This document shows, piece by piece, positions 8,947 to 17,897 of a stretch of DNA of 64,000 nt. The translations under genes were made by a program, and so were the position numbers. How positions within the stretch are numbered: position 1 is the first letter of the stretch; the number at the start of each line of letters is the position of its first letter. A model generated the notes under the pieces. The model worked only from the letters and a program-made list of their open reading frames with translations. It was not told where the DNA came from and did not search any database. The DNA comes from Flammeovirga kamogawensis (GTDB taxonomy: Bacteria; Bacteroidota; Bacteroidia; Cytophagales; Flammeovirgaceae), in the NCBI RefSeq assembly GCF_018736065.1, contig NZ_CP076128.1, positions 2,294,001-2,358,000 of the forward strand, written 5' to 3'.

Positions 8947-8985
8947 AAAAGGGTTGAAATGATTTAGTTCATTTCAACCCTTTTC
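8947..8985. terminator. Bidirectional terminator
   Basis: AAAAGGGTTGAAATGA pairs with TCATTTCAACCCTTTT around a six-base loop. It separates the converging DUF4178 gene (plus) and hpt gene (minus, stop at 8988) and suits both. Confidence 0.85.
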
Positions 8986-8987
8986 TA

Positions 8988-9329
8988 TTAAATTCTCGTT
9001 CGTATTTCTTCCATGAGTAACTCACATTCACCAGATAAAAGTTCGTACTTCTCGGGTAAAGCTGTTACATTTCTTTCTTCTTTTGCCATCTTCTCCATTT
9101 CTAACACTAAGTCTTTAATGGACTGAATAGCTAAAAAGTTAACAGATGACTTGAAGTTATGTAACCTCTTATAAGCATATTTCCAATCTTCCGCCTGAAT
9201 ACTCTCTGTAATTTCATTGAGTTGTTCTGGGGCATCGATTAAAAAACGCTCCATCATTTCTGTAATTAATGTATTATCCCCTCCTGTAAAAGTCTCTAGG
9301 TAAGATAAATCAACTCTTGTTTTCTCCAT
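8988..9329 (-). CDS. Hpt-domain phosphotransfer protein
   Basis: 113 residues, a free-standing histidine phosphotransfer domain. The expected phosphoacceptor is His57 in KRLHNFKSSVNFL, which matches the family pattern H-x-[LF]-K-[GS]-S. The rest is a four-helix bundle by eye. Such proteins pass phosphate between a hybrid histidine kinase and a response regulator. It is 48 bases downstream of the sigma54 response-regulator gene on the same strand and shares its terminator, so the pair is probably one phosphorelay unit. No histidine kinase gene lies nearby. Confidence 0.88.
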   Translation of the reverse strand: MEKTRVDLSYLETFTGGDNTLITEMMERFLIDAPEQLNEITESIQAEDWKYAYKRLHNFKSSVNFLAIQSIKDLVLEMEKMAKEERNVTALPEKYELLSGECELLMEEIRTRI

Positions 9330-9377
9330 TGCTGTGTGTGATTCACAATTACATAAATTATGAATTGGCTAAAGTAG

Positions 9378-10736
9378 TTAATATTGATCCATTTCTTTTA
9401 AGTAACGATAGATAGTTACCTTTCCAACATCTAATTTTTTTGCGACAGAAGCAACATTATCATCATATCTTTTTAGAAATCTACGGATTATTTCAAAATT
9501 ATATTCTTTCAATGTCATTTCTTTTGATAATATTGATTCTACATCAGAAGATCCTGTTAATTGAATATCATCTGCAGTAATTACATTATCATCGCACATT
9601 ACTGCGGCCAGCTCTATAATTGCTTTAAGTTCTCTAATATTTCCAGGAAAATGATAGTCTAATAATTTATAATTCGCCTCAGGTGAAATTTGAATTTTAT
9701 CAATTGCATTTTCCTTACTAAATTGTTTTAACAAATGCTTTGCCAATAAGATCACATCGTTATCTCTCTCCCTTAAAGGAGGCAAATAAATGGGTAAACC
9801 TAGTAATCTATAGTATAAATCTTCTCTGAAACGATGTTCTTTCATTTCTTTAGAGAGATCTCTGTGTGTTGCTGTTATTATACGAACGTCTAATTTTACA
9901 ATACTACTTCCTCCAATCCTTACTACTTCTCGTTCTTGAATAACACGCAGTAATTTAGCCTGAAGACTGATGTCCATTTCTCCTATTTCATCAAGAAAAA
10001 TAGTACCTCCATTTGCTTCTTCAAACTTTCCAACACGCTTTGCAATTGCACCTGTAAAAGCTCCTTTTTCATGGCCAAAAAGTTCACTTTCTAGCAATGG
10101 AGTCGGAATTGCAGCAATGTTTACAGCTATAAAAGGTTTGTTCTGTCTGGTAGAATTGTAATGAATTGCTTTTGCTATTACTTCTTTACCTGTTCCGGTC
10201 TCTCCAGTAATAGATACAGTAATATTATTATTTACTGTTTTATGCAACATTGTAAATACTTTTTTCATCGATTTACTGTTTCCAATAATCGACTTATCAA
10301 ACTCGTACTTACTTGATAATTCTTGTCTTAAAGTGGCAACCTCTACTTCTAAAGATTGCCTCGTTTTTATCTTGTTAAGTGCATTCAACAAGCGTTCTCT
10401 TATGTCTTCTTCTTTTGTTATGTAATCATACACACCGTATTTAAACAAAGTTACAGCGGTTTGTACATCTGTTTGTCCAGAAATTACAATTACAGGGACG
10501 TTTGGAAGTCGAGCAGATATTTTCTGAATTACCTCTTCTCCGGTCATATCAGGTAAAGAATAATCGACCGTAATTACAGAAGGTTTTTCATTTTCTAATG
10601 CAAGTAATAACTGTTTTCCTTCTGTGAACATCACTACTTCATGTTCGTCATCCATAGACAAAATGTAGTAGAGCATTTTAGAGAAAACGGGGCTATCTTC
10701 TAATGCAAAAATTTTAAAACTTTCTTGAGGGTTCAT
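9378..10736 (-). CDS. Sigma54-dependent NtrC-family response regulator
   Basis: 452 residues in three domains. Receiver (about 6-125) with the phospho-acceptor Asp58 in TVDYSLPDM and an acidic pocket at ALEDS. AAA+ activator (about 145-375) with Walker A GETGTGKE at 178-185, the sigma54-contacting GAFTGA loop at 225-230 and Walker [13 protein letters not shown] Fis-type helix-turn-helix at the end (about 410-452, [21 protein letters not shown]). It should activate sigma54 promoters after phosphorylation. It lies 11 bases after a TPR lipoprotein gene and before the Hpt gene, so the three are likely one operon. The target genes are not visible. Confidence 0.93.
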   Translation of the reverse strand: MNPQESFKIFALEDSPVFSKMLYYILSMDDEHEVVMFTEGKQLLLALENEKPSVITVDYSLPDMTGEEVIQKISARLPNVPVIVISGQTDVQTAVTLFKYGVYDYITKEEDIRERLLNALNKIKTRQSLEVEVATLRQELSSKYEFDKSIIGNSKSMKKVFTMLHKTVNNNITVSITGETGTGKEVIAKAIHYNSTRQNKPFIAVNIAAIPTPLLESELFGHEKGAFTGAIAKRVGKFEEANGGTIFLDEIGEMDISLQAKLLRVIQEREVVRIGGSSIVKLDVRIITATHRDLSKEMKEHRFREDLYYRLLGLPIYLPPLRERDNDVILLAKHLLKQFSKENAIDKIQISPEANYKLLDYHFPGNIRELKAIIELAAVMCDDNVITADDIQLTGSSDVESILSKEMTLKEYNFEIIRRFLKRYDDNVASVAKKLDVGKVTIYRYLKEMDQY

Positions 10737-10747
10737 CTATGACTGTT

Positions 10748-11494
10748 TTAGTTACAGTATTTTGCTAATGCTGCAGAAGCTTCTGTGTAGCCTAAAGATT
10801 CAGACATTGCTAGCATTTTACATACTTTTTCATCTGCTTTACCTACTTTTCCACTTAAGCTAAGTGCTTTATAATAATATGCTTCTCCATAGTTTGGGTC
10901 TAATGCAATTGCTTTATCTAAAGAAGCAATAGCTAGGTCAAATTGTTTTGACAACATCAATATTCTAGCTTTATGTAAAAAGATACGCTTATCTGATCCA
11001 TTTGCCAAATCAATTGCTTTATCAAAATCTTGAACAGAAGCAGTAAAACCTTCTACTTCAGCATTTGCTAATCCTCTATTTAAATAAATATCATAAATAG
11101 TAGCATCTAATTGAATGGCTTGTGTGTAATCAATAACAGCACCTTTATTATCATTCTGAAAACGTTTTACATTTCCTCTATTATAATAGAATCTATAAGC
11201 ATTTGGAACGTCTTCTTCTGTCTCTACATAAATTTCTATTGCTTTGGTAAAATCACTATTTGCTTTACTATATTCTTGTAAAGCCATTTGAGCATACCCT
11301 CTAGAATTGTAGGCATCCATATTATTTGCGTCTTCCTTTATTGCTGCATCAAATAATGAAATTGCCTCCTTAAATTTATTGACTGATAACTTTTTCTTGC
11401 CTTGGTTTGTAAGATCTTCTGAAGATGGACCGCAAGATGTAAATACTAACATTATAAAAAAGATTAGTAGGTTTGTCGTCTGTTTAATGTTCAT
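10748..11494 (-). CDS. TPR-repeat lipoprotein
   Basis: 248 residues. A lipoprotein signal ends in the lipobox VFTSCG (Cys near residue 21). Then come about five tetratricopeptide repeats, such as AYNSRGYAQMALQEYSKANSDF, YLNRGLANAEVEGFTASVQDF and AYYYKALSLSG. It should be lipid-anchored on the periplasmic side and act in protein contacts. The gene is 11 bases upstream of the response regulator, suggesting an envelope partner of that signalling unit. A TACTTTTG box lies just before the start (11499-11506), which would make the mRNA nearly leaderless if used. Confidence 0.85.
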   Translation of the reverse strand: MNIKQTTNLLIFFIMLVFTSCGPSSEDLTNQGKKKLSVNKFKEAISLFDAAIKEDANNMDAYNSRGYAQMALQEYSKANSDFTKAIEIYVETEEDVPNAYRFYYNRGNVKRFQNDNKGAVIDYTQAIQLDATIYDIYLNRGLANAEVEGFTASVQDFDKAIDLANGSDKRIFLHKARILMLSKQFDLAIASLDKAIALDPNYGEAYYYKALSLSGKVGKADEKVCKMLAMSESLGYTEASAALAKYCN

Positions 11495-11558
11495 TTTACA
11501 AAAGTAGAAAATTTTATCTTCTTAAGTACTAACACAAATGTTATCCTCTTTTTTAATA

Positions 11559-12524
11559 CTATCTTTTTACTTGATAAAATTTATAGAGTTTAGCTAATGG
11601 AATATGAAATCTTGCCGCTAATACAATACATTTATCAATTAAACTTAAAGCATTATTTCTATTTAATAGACTAGCAAACCCTTTTGAAGTATAAAAATTT
11701 TCAGTAAAAAAAGCCATACGCATATGGTATTTAATAGACCTATTTAAAGCCTGATTCTCTTTCTTTGTTTTATTTAATTCTCTGGCTTTTATACAAATTT
11801 TTAATGTAGATCTCAGAAGAGCGTTACCTCTAACTTTATAAAAATGTTTTGATAAAGACGAAGGCACATCACGTTTTAGTGTAGTTAGAGTATCATAAAA
11901 AGCAACTTTATACTTTCTAGAAAGTCTTATCCAAATATCATAATCTTCATAAGCGAGAGACTCATCATAGCCTCCAAGCTCTTTTAAATGTAAACCTCTA
12001 AATGTAATTGTTGGTGCGGGAAATAAAGGTGGATTTTGTAATATTCTCTCGTATAAATCACCTGATTTAATTGGAAATAACAATTCTCCATTCATATTTC
12101 GATTATAAAAACTATCTTTTGTTCTATTCCCTTTGGTATCTATGTTTCCCGCATCAGAAAAAATCGCCCCAAAATCTGTAGTTAAGGATTCAAAAAAAGT
12201 AACATCATCTTGTACTCTATTTGGTAATAAAACATCATCTAAAGCAAAATCAATAATGTATTTACCATTCGCTTTTTCTAAACCCTTATTAAATGCTTTA
12301 CAATTTCCAATGTTATCAGTTAATTTAAGAAATGTAGAAGTTAAATTGTATTTTTGCAGAGAGGACTTAATTTTACCTACAGATTGATCTTTACTAGCAT
12401 CATCTATAATAATAATTTCTATATTGTAATAAGTCTGTTTGGCGATAGAACCAATTGCGTCGTCAATAAAGTTTTCATGGTTATAACTCAAACAAATTAC
12501 TGTCACTAAGGGCGTATTTGACAT
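11559..12524 (-). CDS. Family 2 glycosyltransferase
   Basis: 321 residues. The GT-A fold shows VTVICLSYNHENFIDDAI at the N-terminus, IEIIIIDDASKDQS, and the second acidic pair in KYIIDFALDDVLLP, with a later LAYEDYDIWIRLS segment that usually bears the catalytic acid. It would transfer a sugar from a nucleotide donor to a cell-surface glycan or lipid acceptor that cannot be identified here. No other polysaccharide genes surround it. Its ATG is two bases from the ATG of the divergent MscS gene. It lies 64 bases before the TPR lipoprotein on the same strand. Confidence 0.88.
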   Translation of the reverse strand: MSNTPLVTVICLSYNHENFIDDAIGSIAKQTYYNIEIIIIDDASKDQSVGKIKSSLQKYNLTSTFLKLTDNIGNCKAFNKGLEKANGKYIIDFALDDVLLPNRVQDDVTFFESLTTDFGAIFSDAGNIDTKGNRTKDSFYNRNMNGELLFPIKSGDLYERILQNPPLFPAPTITFRGLHLKELGGYDESLAYEDYDIWIRLSRKYKVAFYDTLTTLKRDVPSSLSKHFYKVRGNALLRSTLKICIKARELNKTKKENQALNRSIKYHMRMAFFTENFYTSKGFASLLNRNNALSLIDKCIVLAARFHIPLAKLYKFYQVKR

Positions 12525-12526
12525 AT

Positions 12527-14650
12527 ATGTATTTTTTAAAAAAATCTAGTACATCAAAAAAAGTAAGCATTAATTTTCTAATGCTATTTCTTTTATTCTC
12601 TATTTCGGTACAAGCTCAGTTTACAAATTTAAAATTTAGTACCAAATCTCCATACAAAACCATTGTTTCTCACATTGGCTATCTCAACCCATCTTCTGGT
12701 GTGTACAACCCAGAAGTTGCTGCTAAAACTCTTGGCGGAGATGATTATACTATTGAGCAAAAAATAGGTTTAGCCATTAAGCTAAAACAAATTTACGATA
12801 AACATGGTAATTTAGACTTAGACGATATTTCTAATAGAAGAAATTACAGAAATGAAGATGGTGACTATATCTATACCATTTTTGAAGATATTCCTGAAAT
12901 TTATTTAATTAGAGAAGATGCAAATTGGGTGTATTCGCCTAAATCTGTAAGGGAAATTAATACTGTATTCAGAAGATATTACCCTGCCGCTTTACCACCT
13001 AGAAAACCAAAACCTGACAAGTCTAAACCAGATTCTATCCAAATTACTCAAACAGATTCTTCTGGAAAAACGGTTACTATTAATAAACCTGCTCCACCAA
13101 AACAGAAACCTGTTATAAAAGTATCTGTCCCTAAATTTGATTTAAGTTCACCTAAAGCAACAGTCACAACATTTTTTGCTTTTCAACAAGACGATAATTA
13201 CCATCCAGAAATAGCAGCAAAAGCGCTAGAATCTGTAACAGTATCTTTAGAAGATAGAATTGCTTTAGCCATGAAGTTAAAACAAATCTATGATGGAATG
13301 GGACTTTGGATTGAAATAGAAGAAATTCCTGAAGATAAAAACTTTAGAGATACTCTAAGACACAACAAAGAAATTTATGTTTTAGATAAACAACTTCCTG
13401 ATTTTTATTTAGAAAAATATAAAAACAAATGGATGTTCTCAGAATCTAGTATTCTATTAATTGAGAACAAACATAGACAAGTATTTCCTATTGGAACAGA
13501 AGGGCTAGAATCCGTAGGTAGCATTTTAAGAAAACCTTTAGGAGCTTATGCTAGAGATGAAGTTTTAGGACTTGAACTTTGGCAAATTACCAGTATTACA
13601 ATTATGGTAATTAGTGCTTGGCTAATAATAATACTTGTATCTAACTTAGTTCTTTGGCTACTCAGCTGGGTGCCGAACAGTAAGAATGAAAGGCAGTATG
13701 CAAGAGGTATGTTACGTTCTGCAATGATTGTAATAATCTGTTATTATTATAAACTGATATCACCAAGTTTAGAACTTTCAATACATGAGTTACAATTTTT
13801 AATTACTGGCTTAAAAGTCTATAGTATATTCCAAGTTGTTCGCTTTTTCTATAATTTAATAGATTTATGGGTTGCTTTCTGGCTTAAAAAAGCAAATGAA
13901 AAAGAAGATCAAATTCAAAGAGGATTTGCTCCATTTTTTGGAATGTCAGCTAAATTATTCATCATAATTATTGGCTTAGTATTTACTGTAAGTGCATTAG
14001 GTTTTGATATTACAGGCTTACTTACTGGTTTATCAATTGGTGGTGTTGCTGTTGCCTTAGCTGCTCAGGATACTATTAGAAACCTTTTTGGGTCGATAAT
14101 GATTTTTATGGACCGACCTTTTATTATTGGTGATTGGGTTAAAGCTGATGGAGTAAGTGGATCAGTAGAACAAATTGGTCTTCGTTCAACAAGAATCAGA
14201 ACTTTCGAAAACTCAGTAGTTTCTATTCCAAATAGTAGAATGGCAGATTTTACTATTGATAATATGGGGATGCGTATTTTTAGAAGGTACAAAACAACAC
14301 TCCGTGTAAGTTATGATACAAAACCTGACCAGTTAGATGAATTTGTTGACCGTTTAAAGGAATTAATACGTAATCACCCCCACACTCGTAAAGACTTTTA
14401 TGTAGTAAATCTAAATAATATCGGGCTTTACTCGTATGATATATTATTCTACATCTTCTTTGAAGCTCCAACATGGGGCGACGAATTACATTTTAGACAT
14501 GAAATTATTCGTAGTGTAATAAAAACAGCGAATGAATTAGATGTAGAATTTGCAATACCACCTGCAGGCTTAGATTATATGCTAGGCCATGAAACTGAGC
14601 AAAAGAAATCAAAGAAAAAACAAAATAATAAACCATTTGGGTTTATGTAA
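12527..14650 (+). CDS. MscS-family mechanosensitive channel with a large N-terminal domain
   Basis: 707 residues from the ATG at 12527; an upstream in-frame TTG (12518) would overlap the divergent gene and is less likely. A signal peptide (about 1-31, ending SVQAQ) precedes a periplasmic region of about 310 residues with two similar halves (EQKIGLAIKLKQIYDKHG and EDRIALAMKLKQIYDGMG). Then come membrane helices and the pore segment GLLTGLSIGGVAVALAAQDT, followed by the MscS beta domain (FIIGDWVKADGVSGSVEQIG). The family opens under membrane tension and releases solutes after osmotic downshock. It leads a likely operon with the next two genes. Confidence 0.92.
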   Translation: MYFLKKSSTSKKVSINFLMLFLLFSISVQAQFTNLKFSTKSPYKTIVSHIGYLNPSSGVYNPEVAAKTLGGDDYTIEQKIGLAIKLKQIYDKHGNLDLDDISNRRNYRNEDGDYIYTIFEDIPEIYLIREDANWVYSPKSVREINTVFRRYYPAALPPRKPKPDKSKPDSIQITQTDSSGKTVTINKPAPPKQKPVIKVSVPKFDLSSPKATVTTFFAFQQDDNYHPEIAAKALESVTVSLEDRIALAMKLKQIYDGMGLWIEIEEIPEDKNFRDTLRHNKEIYVLDKQLPDFYLEKYKNKWMFSESSILLIENKHRQVFPIGTEGLESVGSILRKPLGAYARDEVLGLELWQITSITIMVISAWLIIILVSNLVLWLLSWVPNSKNERQYARGMLRSAMIVIICYYYKLISPSLELSIHELQFLITGLKVYSIFQVVRFFYNLIDLWVAFWLKKANEKEDQIQRGFAPFFGMSAKLFIIIIGLVFTVSALGFDITGLLTGLSIGGVAVALAAQDTIRNLFGSIMIFMDRPFIIGDWVKADGVSGSVEQIGLRSTRIRTFENSVVSIPNSRMADFTIDNMGMRIFRRYKTTLRVSYDTKPDQLDEFVDRLKELIRNHPHTRKDFYVVNLNNIGLYSYDILFYIFFEAPTWGDELHFRHEIIRSVIKTANELDVEFAIPPAGLDYMLGHETEQKKSKKKQNNKPFGFM

Positions 14651-14661
14651 AAAATAGAAAT

Positions 14662-15198
14662 ATGAATAAAGTAACTAAAATACTCTTTCTCTCTCTACTT
14701 TTTATTTACATAAACAATAACGAAAGTAAAGGGCAAGACCCTATGAAAATTGACTTTCAATTGCAAAGTTTTGGCCTTGAAGAAGACTATATAATTACAA
14801 AAGAGTCACTTTATGGAAAAGTGATTTTTATAATTTTTGCAGCATCATGGGATATCAATTTTTCTAATGAGGTTCAAAAGGTAAAAGAACTACAAAGGCA
14901 ATTCTATGATAAAAATGATATTGAATTTCTTTATGTAGTAGGTGATATAAAAGAACAATGGTTAGCATTTAAAGATAAGAATGGATTAAAAGGAAAAAAT
15001 GTTCATTTACCTCTTGTCTACCCAAAATGTAAAAGTTGTTTCGTTTCCGAACACTTTAATCAAAAAGAAATTCCGGGGTATTATATTATATCTAAACAAG
15101 GTAAGTTACTTGGAGGTGGTAGTCAATTACCAAGCCCTCTTACAGATGATACTATCCATCGTTTATTGACAGGAGCAAAAGCTTTTAAAATTAAATAA
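14662..15198 (+). CDS. Secreted thioredoxin-fold protein without the canonical active site
   Basis: 178 residues with an N-terminal signal peptide (cleaved after about residue 23). The fold resembles TlpA/AhpC-type thioredoxins: strand VIFIIFAASW, long helix, strand IEFLYVVGD and the cis-proline region KEIPGYYIISKQGKLLG. Where WCxxC is expected, residues 63-67 read W-D-I-N-F, so the redox pair is missing. A different CxxC (Cys123 and Cys126 in PKCKSCF) occurs just before the cis-proline region. Either the redox site has moved or the protein is not an oxidoreductase. It begins 11 bases after the MscS gene, in the same operon. Confidence 0.72.
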   Translation: MNKVTKILFLSLLFIYINNNESKGQDPMKIDFQLQSFGLEEDYIITKESLYGKVIFIIFAASWDINFSNEVQKVKELQRQFYDKNDIEFLYVVGDIKEQWLAFKDKNGLKGKNVHLPLVYPKCKSCFVSEHFNQKEIPGYYIISKQGKLLGGGSQLPSPLTDDTIHRLLTGAKAFKIK

Positions 15199-15237
15199 AT
15201 CGCAAACAGTTGATTATCAACTATTAAATTAACTACT

Positions 15238-15489
15238 ATGGAATCTTGGGTTCTTATACCACTGATGGCATTATCTATTCCAATTATTGCAATTCTGACA
15301 AGTGCAAGAAATAAAAATGGAAAAAGTAATACTAAGAAAATTGAAAATGACCTCAAACAACTACAGATTGAGAATTTAGAATTGAAACAACGCCTAGAAA
15401 ATATTGAAACTATTGTTGCTGAACCTGATTGGCAGATAGATAAAACACTTAATTCTGGGATTAATAATGAAAACAACCGTTTGAAATAA
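15238..15489 (+). CDS. PspB-like small membrane protein
   Basis: 83 residues: one N-terminal membrane helix (about 4-20, WVLIPLMALSIPIIAIL), a basic linker, then a coiled coil (about 34-62) ending in RLENIETIVAEPDWQ. This order and the ending resemble PspB of the phage-shock response (helix, coiled coil, R-I-x-x-L-E-x-I-L-D-x-x-x-P-x-W). No pspA or pspC is adjacent. Position 39 bases after the thioredoxin-like gene and downstream of MscS suggests an envelope-stress unit. The similarity is short, so the assignment is tentative. Confidence 0.6.
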   Translation: MESWVLIPLMALSIPIIAILTSARNKNGKSNTKKIENDLKQLQIENLELKQRLENIETIVAEPDWQIDKTLNSGINNENNRLK

Positions 15490-15621
15490 CAAATTTGAAC
15501 TTAAATCGTACACTCGACACTTTTTGCGTTCAAATTCGAACACTCTGAAAAAACACCAAAAACCATAAATCACACTATATCAACAACTTAAGTTAATAGG
15601 ATATATTTTGGCACATTGGGA

Positions 15622-15684
15622 ATGTATAACAATGAAAAATTCATGAGTGATTTATCACTACATGTAAAGATAAAGTTTAAATAA
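15622..15684 (+). other. Possible 20-residue ORF / small transcript
   Basis: The 491-base gap 15490-15980 contains no ordinary gene. It holds this short frame from ATG 15622 to TAA 15682-15684, an AT-rich sequence with a partial -7-like box upstream (around 15601-15610), and a U-tailed hairpin just downstream at 15698-15733. The arrangement could be a small RNA or a very short peptide gene. Nothing in the peptide is recognisable. Confidence 0.2.
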
Positions 15685-15697
15685 TTGAATTGGTTGG

Positions 15698-15733
15698 AAA
15701 AGGCAAATATCGAATGATGTTTGCTTTTTTTTT
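15698..15733 (+). terminator. U-tailed hairpin
   Basis: AAAAGGCAAA pairs with TTTGCTTTT (one G-U) and runs into nine T residues. It lies about 210 bases past the PspB-like gene and about 250 before upp; it may end the MscS operon or a small transcript in the gap. Confidence 0.6.
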
Positions 15734-15980
15734 ATACTTTACATTTTAGTAAATTATAAATAGAGAGAATACTCCTTTTATTACTTTAACTATAGGACTA
15801 TATAATTATTTAAGAAGTACTCATTAAATTAAAAGGTATTCACTCAATAAGTTACCAATTGCGTAAAAAGTTAATTAGTTTTCCATAGCGAAAAATATAA
15901 TAAAGTATGACGCTTTGAGAATAATTTAGGTTATTCTTTATAAGACAAAGTACACCATATTAATATAAAGAAATAAGATA

Positions 15981-16634
15981 ATGTCAAAAGTATTTATTCT
16001 AAACCAAGAGGCAAATGTTGCTTCTAATTATTTAAATGAACTAAGAGACCCAAGTATTCAAACTGACAGAGCTAGATTTAGAAGAAATTTAGAACGTATA
16101 GGTGAATTATTAAGTTTTGAAATCAGTAAAACATTAGATTATCAAGATGCTGATATTACAACACCACTAGGAGTTGCTAAATCTAGAGTAATTACTGATA
16201 AATTGGTTGTTACAACAATATTACGTGCTGGTCTTCCAATGTATGAAGGTGTACTAAATATTTTTGATCATGCTGATAGCGGCTTTGTTGCTTCTTATAG
16301 ATCAAGCACTGGAGAAGATGAAGTAGAAATAAACATGGAATATGTTGCTTCTGGAAACCTAGATGGTAAAATTGTTATTCTTGCTGATCCTATGTTAGCT
16401 ACAGGAAAATCATTATTGCTAGCTTTAGAAGGTCTACTAAAAAATGGAACACCTAAGCATGTTCACATAATGGCTGCAATTGCAAGTCAAGATGGTGTAG
16501 ACTACGTAAAAAATAATATACCTGTAGAAGCTAGTATATGGCTTGGAGCTGTTGATGCTGAACTCAATTCAAAATCTTATATTATTCCTGGTTTAGGTGA
16601 TGCTGGAGATTTATGCTTTGGCGAAAAACTCTAA
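15981..16634 (+). CDS. upp: Uracil phosphoribosyltransferase
   Basis: 217 residues, the normal length. It makes UMP from uracil and PRPP in pyrimidine salvage in the cytoplasm. Seen: the dimer/active-site segment ILRAGLPMYEG, the PRPP-binding loop VILADPMLATGKSL (about 135-148) and the C-terminal uracil-binding region YIIPGLGDAGDLCFG. It appears to be a single-gene unit, with 76 bases before the next gene. Confidence 0.95.
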   Translation: MSKVFILNQEANVASNYLNELRDPSIQTDRARFRRNLERIGELLSFEISKTLDYQDADITTPLGVAKSRVITDKLVVTTILRAGLPMYEGVLNIFDHADSGFVASYRSSTGEDEVEINMEYVASGNLDGKIVILADPMLATGKSLLLALEGLLKNGTPKHVHIMAAIASQDGVDYVKNNIPVEASIWLGAVDAELNSKSYIIPGLGDAGDLCFGEKL

Positions 16635-16678
16635 AGATATTTTTTTATCTACTCTTCTAACTACTCTACTCTGAAAAC

Positions 16679-16698
16679 ACTAACAATTACGTGTTAGT
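16679..16698 (+). other. Small hairpin in the leader of the exchanger gene
   Basis: ACTAACA (16679-16685) pairs with TGTTAGT (16692-16698) around six bases, ending 12 bases before the ATG at 16711. It lacks a U-tail, so it is not a standard terminator. It could affect translation of the exchanger or act as a binding site. Confidence 0.35.
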
Positions 16699-16710
16699 AA
16701 AACTTACATT

Positions 16711-17688
16711 ATGGAAAATAAACTCATAATCAACATTCTTGAGCTGATTGGTGGTTTGGTTGTATTAATTGGTGGTGGCGAACTCCTTGTAAAAGGAGCG
16801 ACCAACATGGCTTTACGACTTAAAATACCAGCTATAATTGTTGGCTTAACAATAGTTGCTTTTGGTACTTCAGCCCCAGAACTTTTTATAAGTCTTCAAT
16901 CTGCATTAGATGGAAATGCAGATTTGGCAATTGGTAATGTGGTTGGATCTAATATCTGTAACTTAGGTATGGTATTAGGAATAACAGCTATTATTTATCC
17001 TATAAAAGTAAGCGATACTACATTAAAGTTTGATTGGCCTGTAGCAATGGGAGCATCAGTAGTATTATTTCTTATTACTTTTGATTCCGTTATTTCATTC
17101 GATGAAGGGCTCGTTCTGTTTTTATTATTAATAACTTATTTATTGATTTTATTTAAAAGGACAAAATCTGACATCAAATTACAAGCTACAGCAGAAGAAG
17201 AATTTCAGTTAGACGAAGAGGAAGATGGTAACAATACAATTTTAACTTGGGCAAAAGATGTTGCCTATATCATTACAGGTATCATTGCTTTAAAATTTGG
17301 TGCCGAGTGGTTTATTGATGGAGCTAAATCTATCTGCTTAGTACAATTAGAATTGGATGAAAGAATAGTAGGTATCTTAGTCCTTGCTTTAGGTACAAGT
17401 TTACCAGAGTTGGTTACTTCTGCAGTTGCAGCATTTAAAAAGGAAACTGATTTAGCATTAGGTAATTTAATGGGATCAAACATATTTAATATCTTATCAA
17501 TTTTAGGTATTACAAGTATGGTAACTCCTATCAATATTAGTGACACGATACATAATTATGATATGGTGTGGATGTTAGGCATCACATTTCTGACTATACC
17601 ATTAATGTTTTTAGGTAAGGATCTAAACAGATGGGAGGGTGCATTATTATTATCTGTTTATTGTTATTACATCTATTCAATATTTTAA
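16711..17688 (+). CDS. Calcium/sodium antiporter, CaCA family
   Basis: 325 residues with about ten membrane helices. The two inverted alpha repeats that define the family are clear: GTSAPELFISLQSA followed by GNVVGSNICNLG, and GTSLPELVTSAVAA followed by GNLMGSNIFNIL. The acidic glutamate in each GTSxPEL binds the cation. An acidic cytoplasmic loop (EEEFQLDEEEDG, about 157-168) separates the halves. It should exchange Ca2+ (or K+) for Na+ or H+ across the inner membrane, as in YrbG-type transporters. It ends at a strong terminator. Confidence 0.92.
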   Translation: MENKLIINILELIGGLVVLIGGGELLVKGATNMALRLKIPAIIVGLTIVAFGTSAPELFISLQSALDGNADLAIGNVVGSNICNLGMVLGITAIIYPIKVSDTTLKFDWPVAMGASVVLFLITFDSVISFDEGLVLFLLLITYLLILFKRTKSDIKLQATAEEEFQLDEEEDGNNTILTWAKDVAYIITGIIALKFGAEWFIDGAKSICLVQLELDERIVGILVLALGTSLPELVTSAVAAFKKETDLALGNLMGSNIFNILSILGITSMVTPINISDTIHNYDMVWMLGITFLTIPLMFLGKDLNRWEGALLLSVYCYYIYSIF

Positions 17689-17728
17689 AAAAAGAGCCAA
17701 TATACTACACAAAGTATTGGCTCTTTTT
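17689..17728 (+). terminator. Terminator after the antiporter gene
   Basis: AAAAAGAGCCAATA pairs with TATTGGCTCTTTTT around a 12-base loop, starting at the stop codon of the antiporter gene. Confidence 0.85.
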
Positions 17729-17836
17729 ACAACTAATTTTTACGGCTTTTAAAAGATCAGTAGTAAAATACATTAGGTTGAGAAGTTATCAATATTAGAT
17801 ATTCTGATAAAAAGTATGTAATGCGGTTAACTTCTT

Positions 17837-17844
17837 TATATTTG
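17837..17844 (+). promoter_or_regulatory. -7 promoter box TATATTTG before mlaE-mlaF
   Basis: Exact TAnnTTTG match 53 bases before the ATG at 17898 and downstream of the antiporter terminator. No clear -33 TTG. Confidence 0.45.
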
Positions 17845-17897
17845 TATGTTTAAATCAAACTGATTTATATTATTTTTTAATAGAAAATGAGATAGAT

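Noticed and set aside
11499-11506. TACTTTTG box directly before the TPR lipoprotein
   Set aside because: It matches the -7 consensus, but only four bases separate it from the ATG, so it would give a leaderless mRNA; a chance match seems likelier.
12518-12526. TTG start for the MscS gene
   Set aside because: It overlaps the divergent glycosyltransferase gene; the ATG at 12527 keeps the signal peptide intact.
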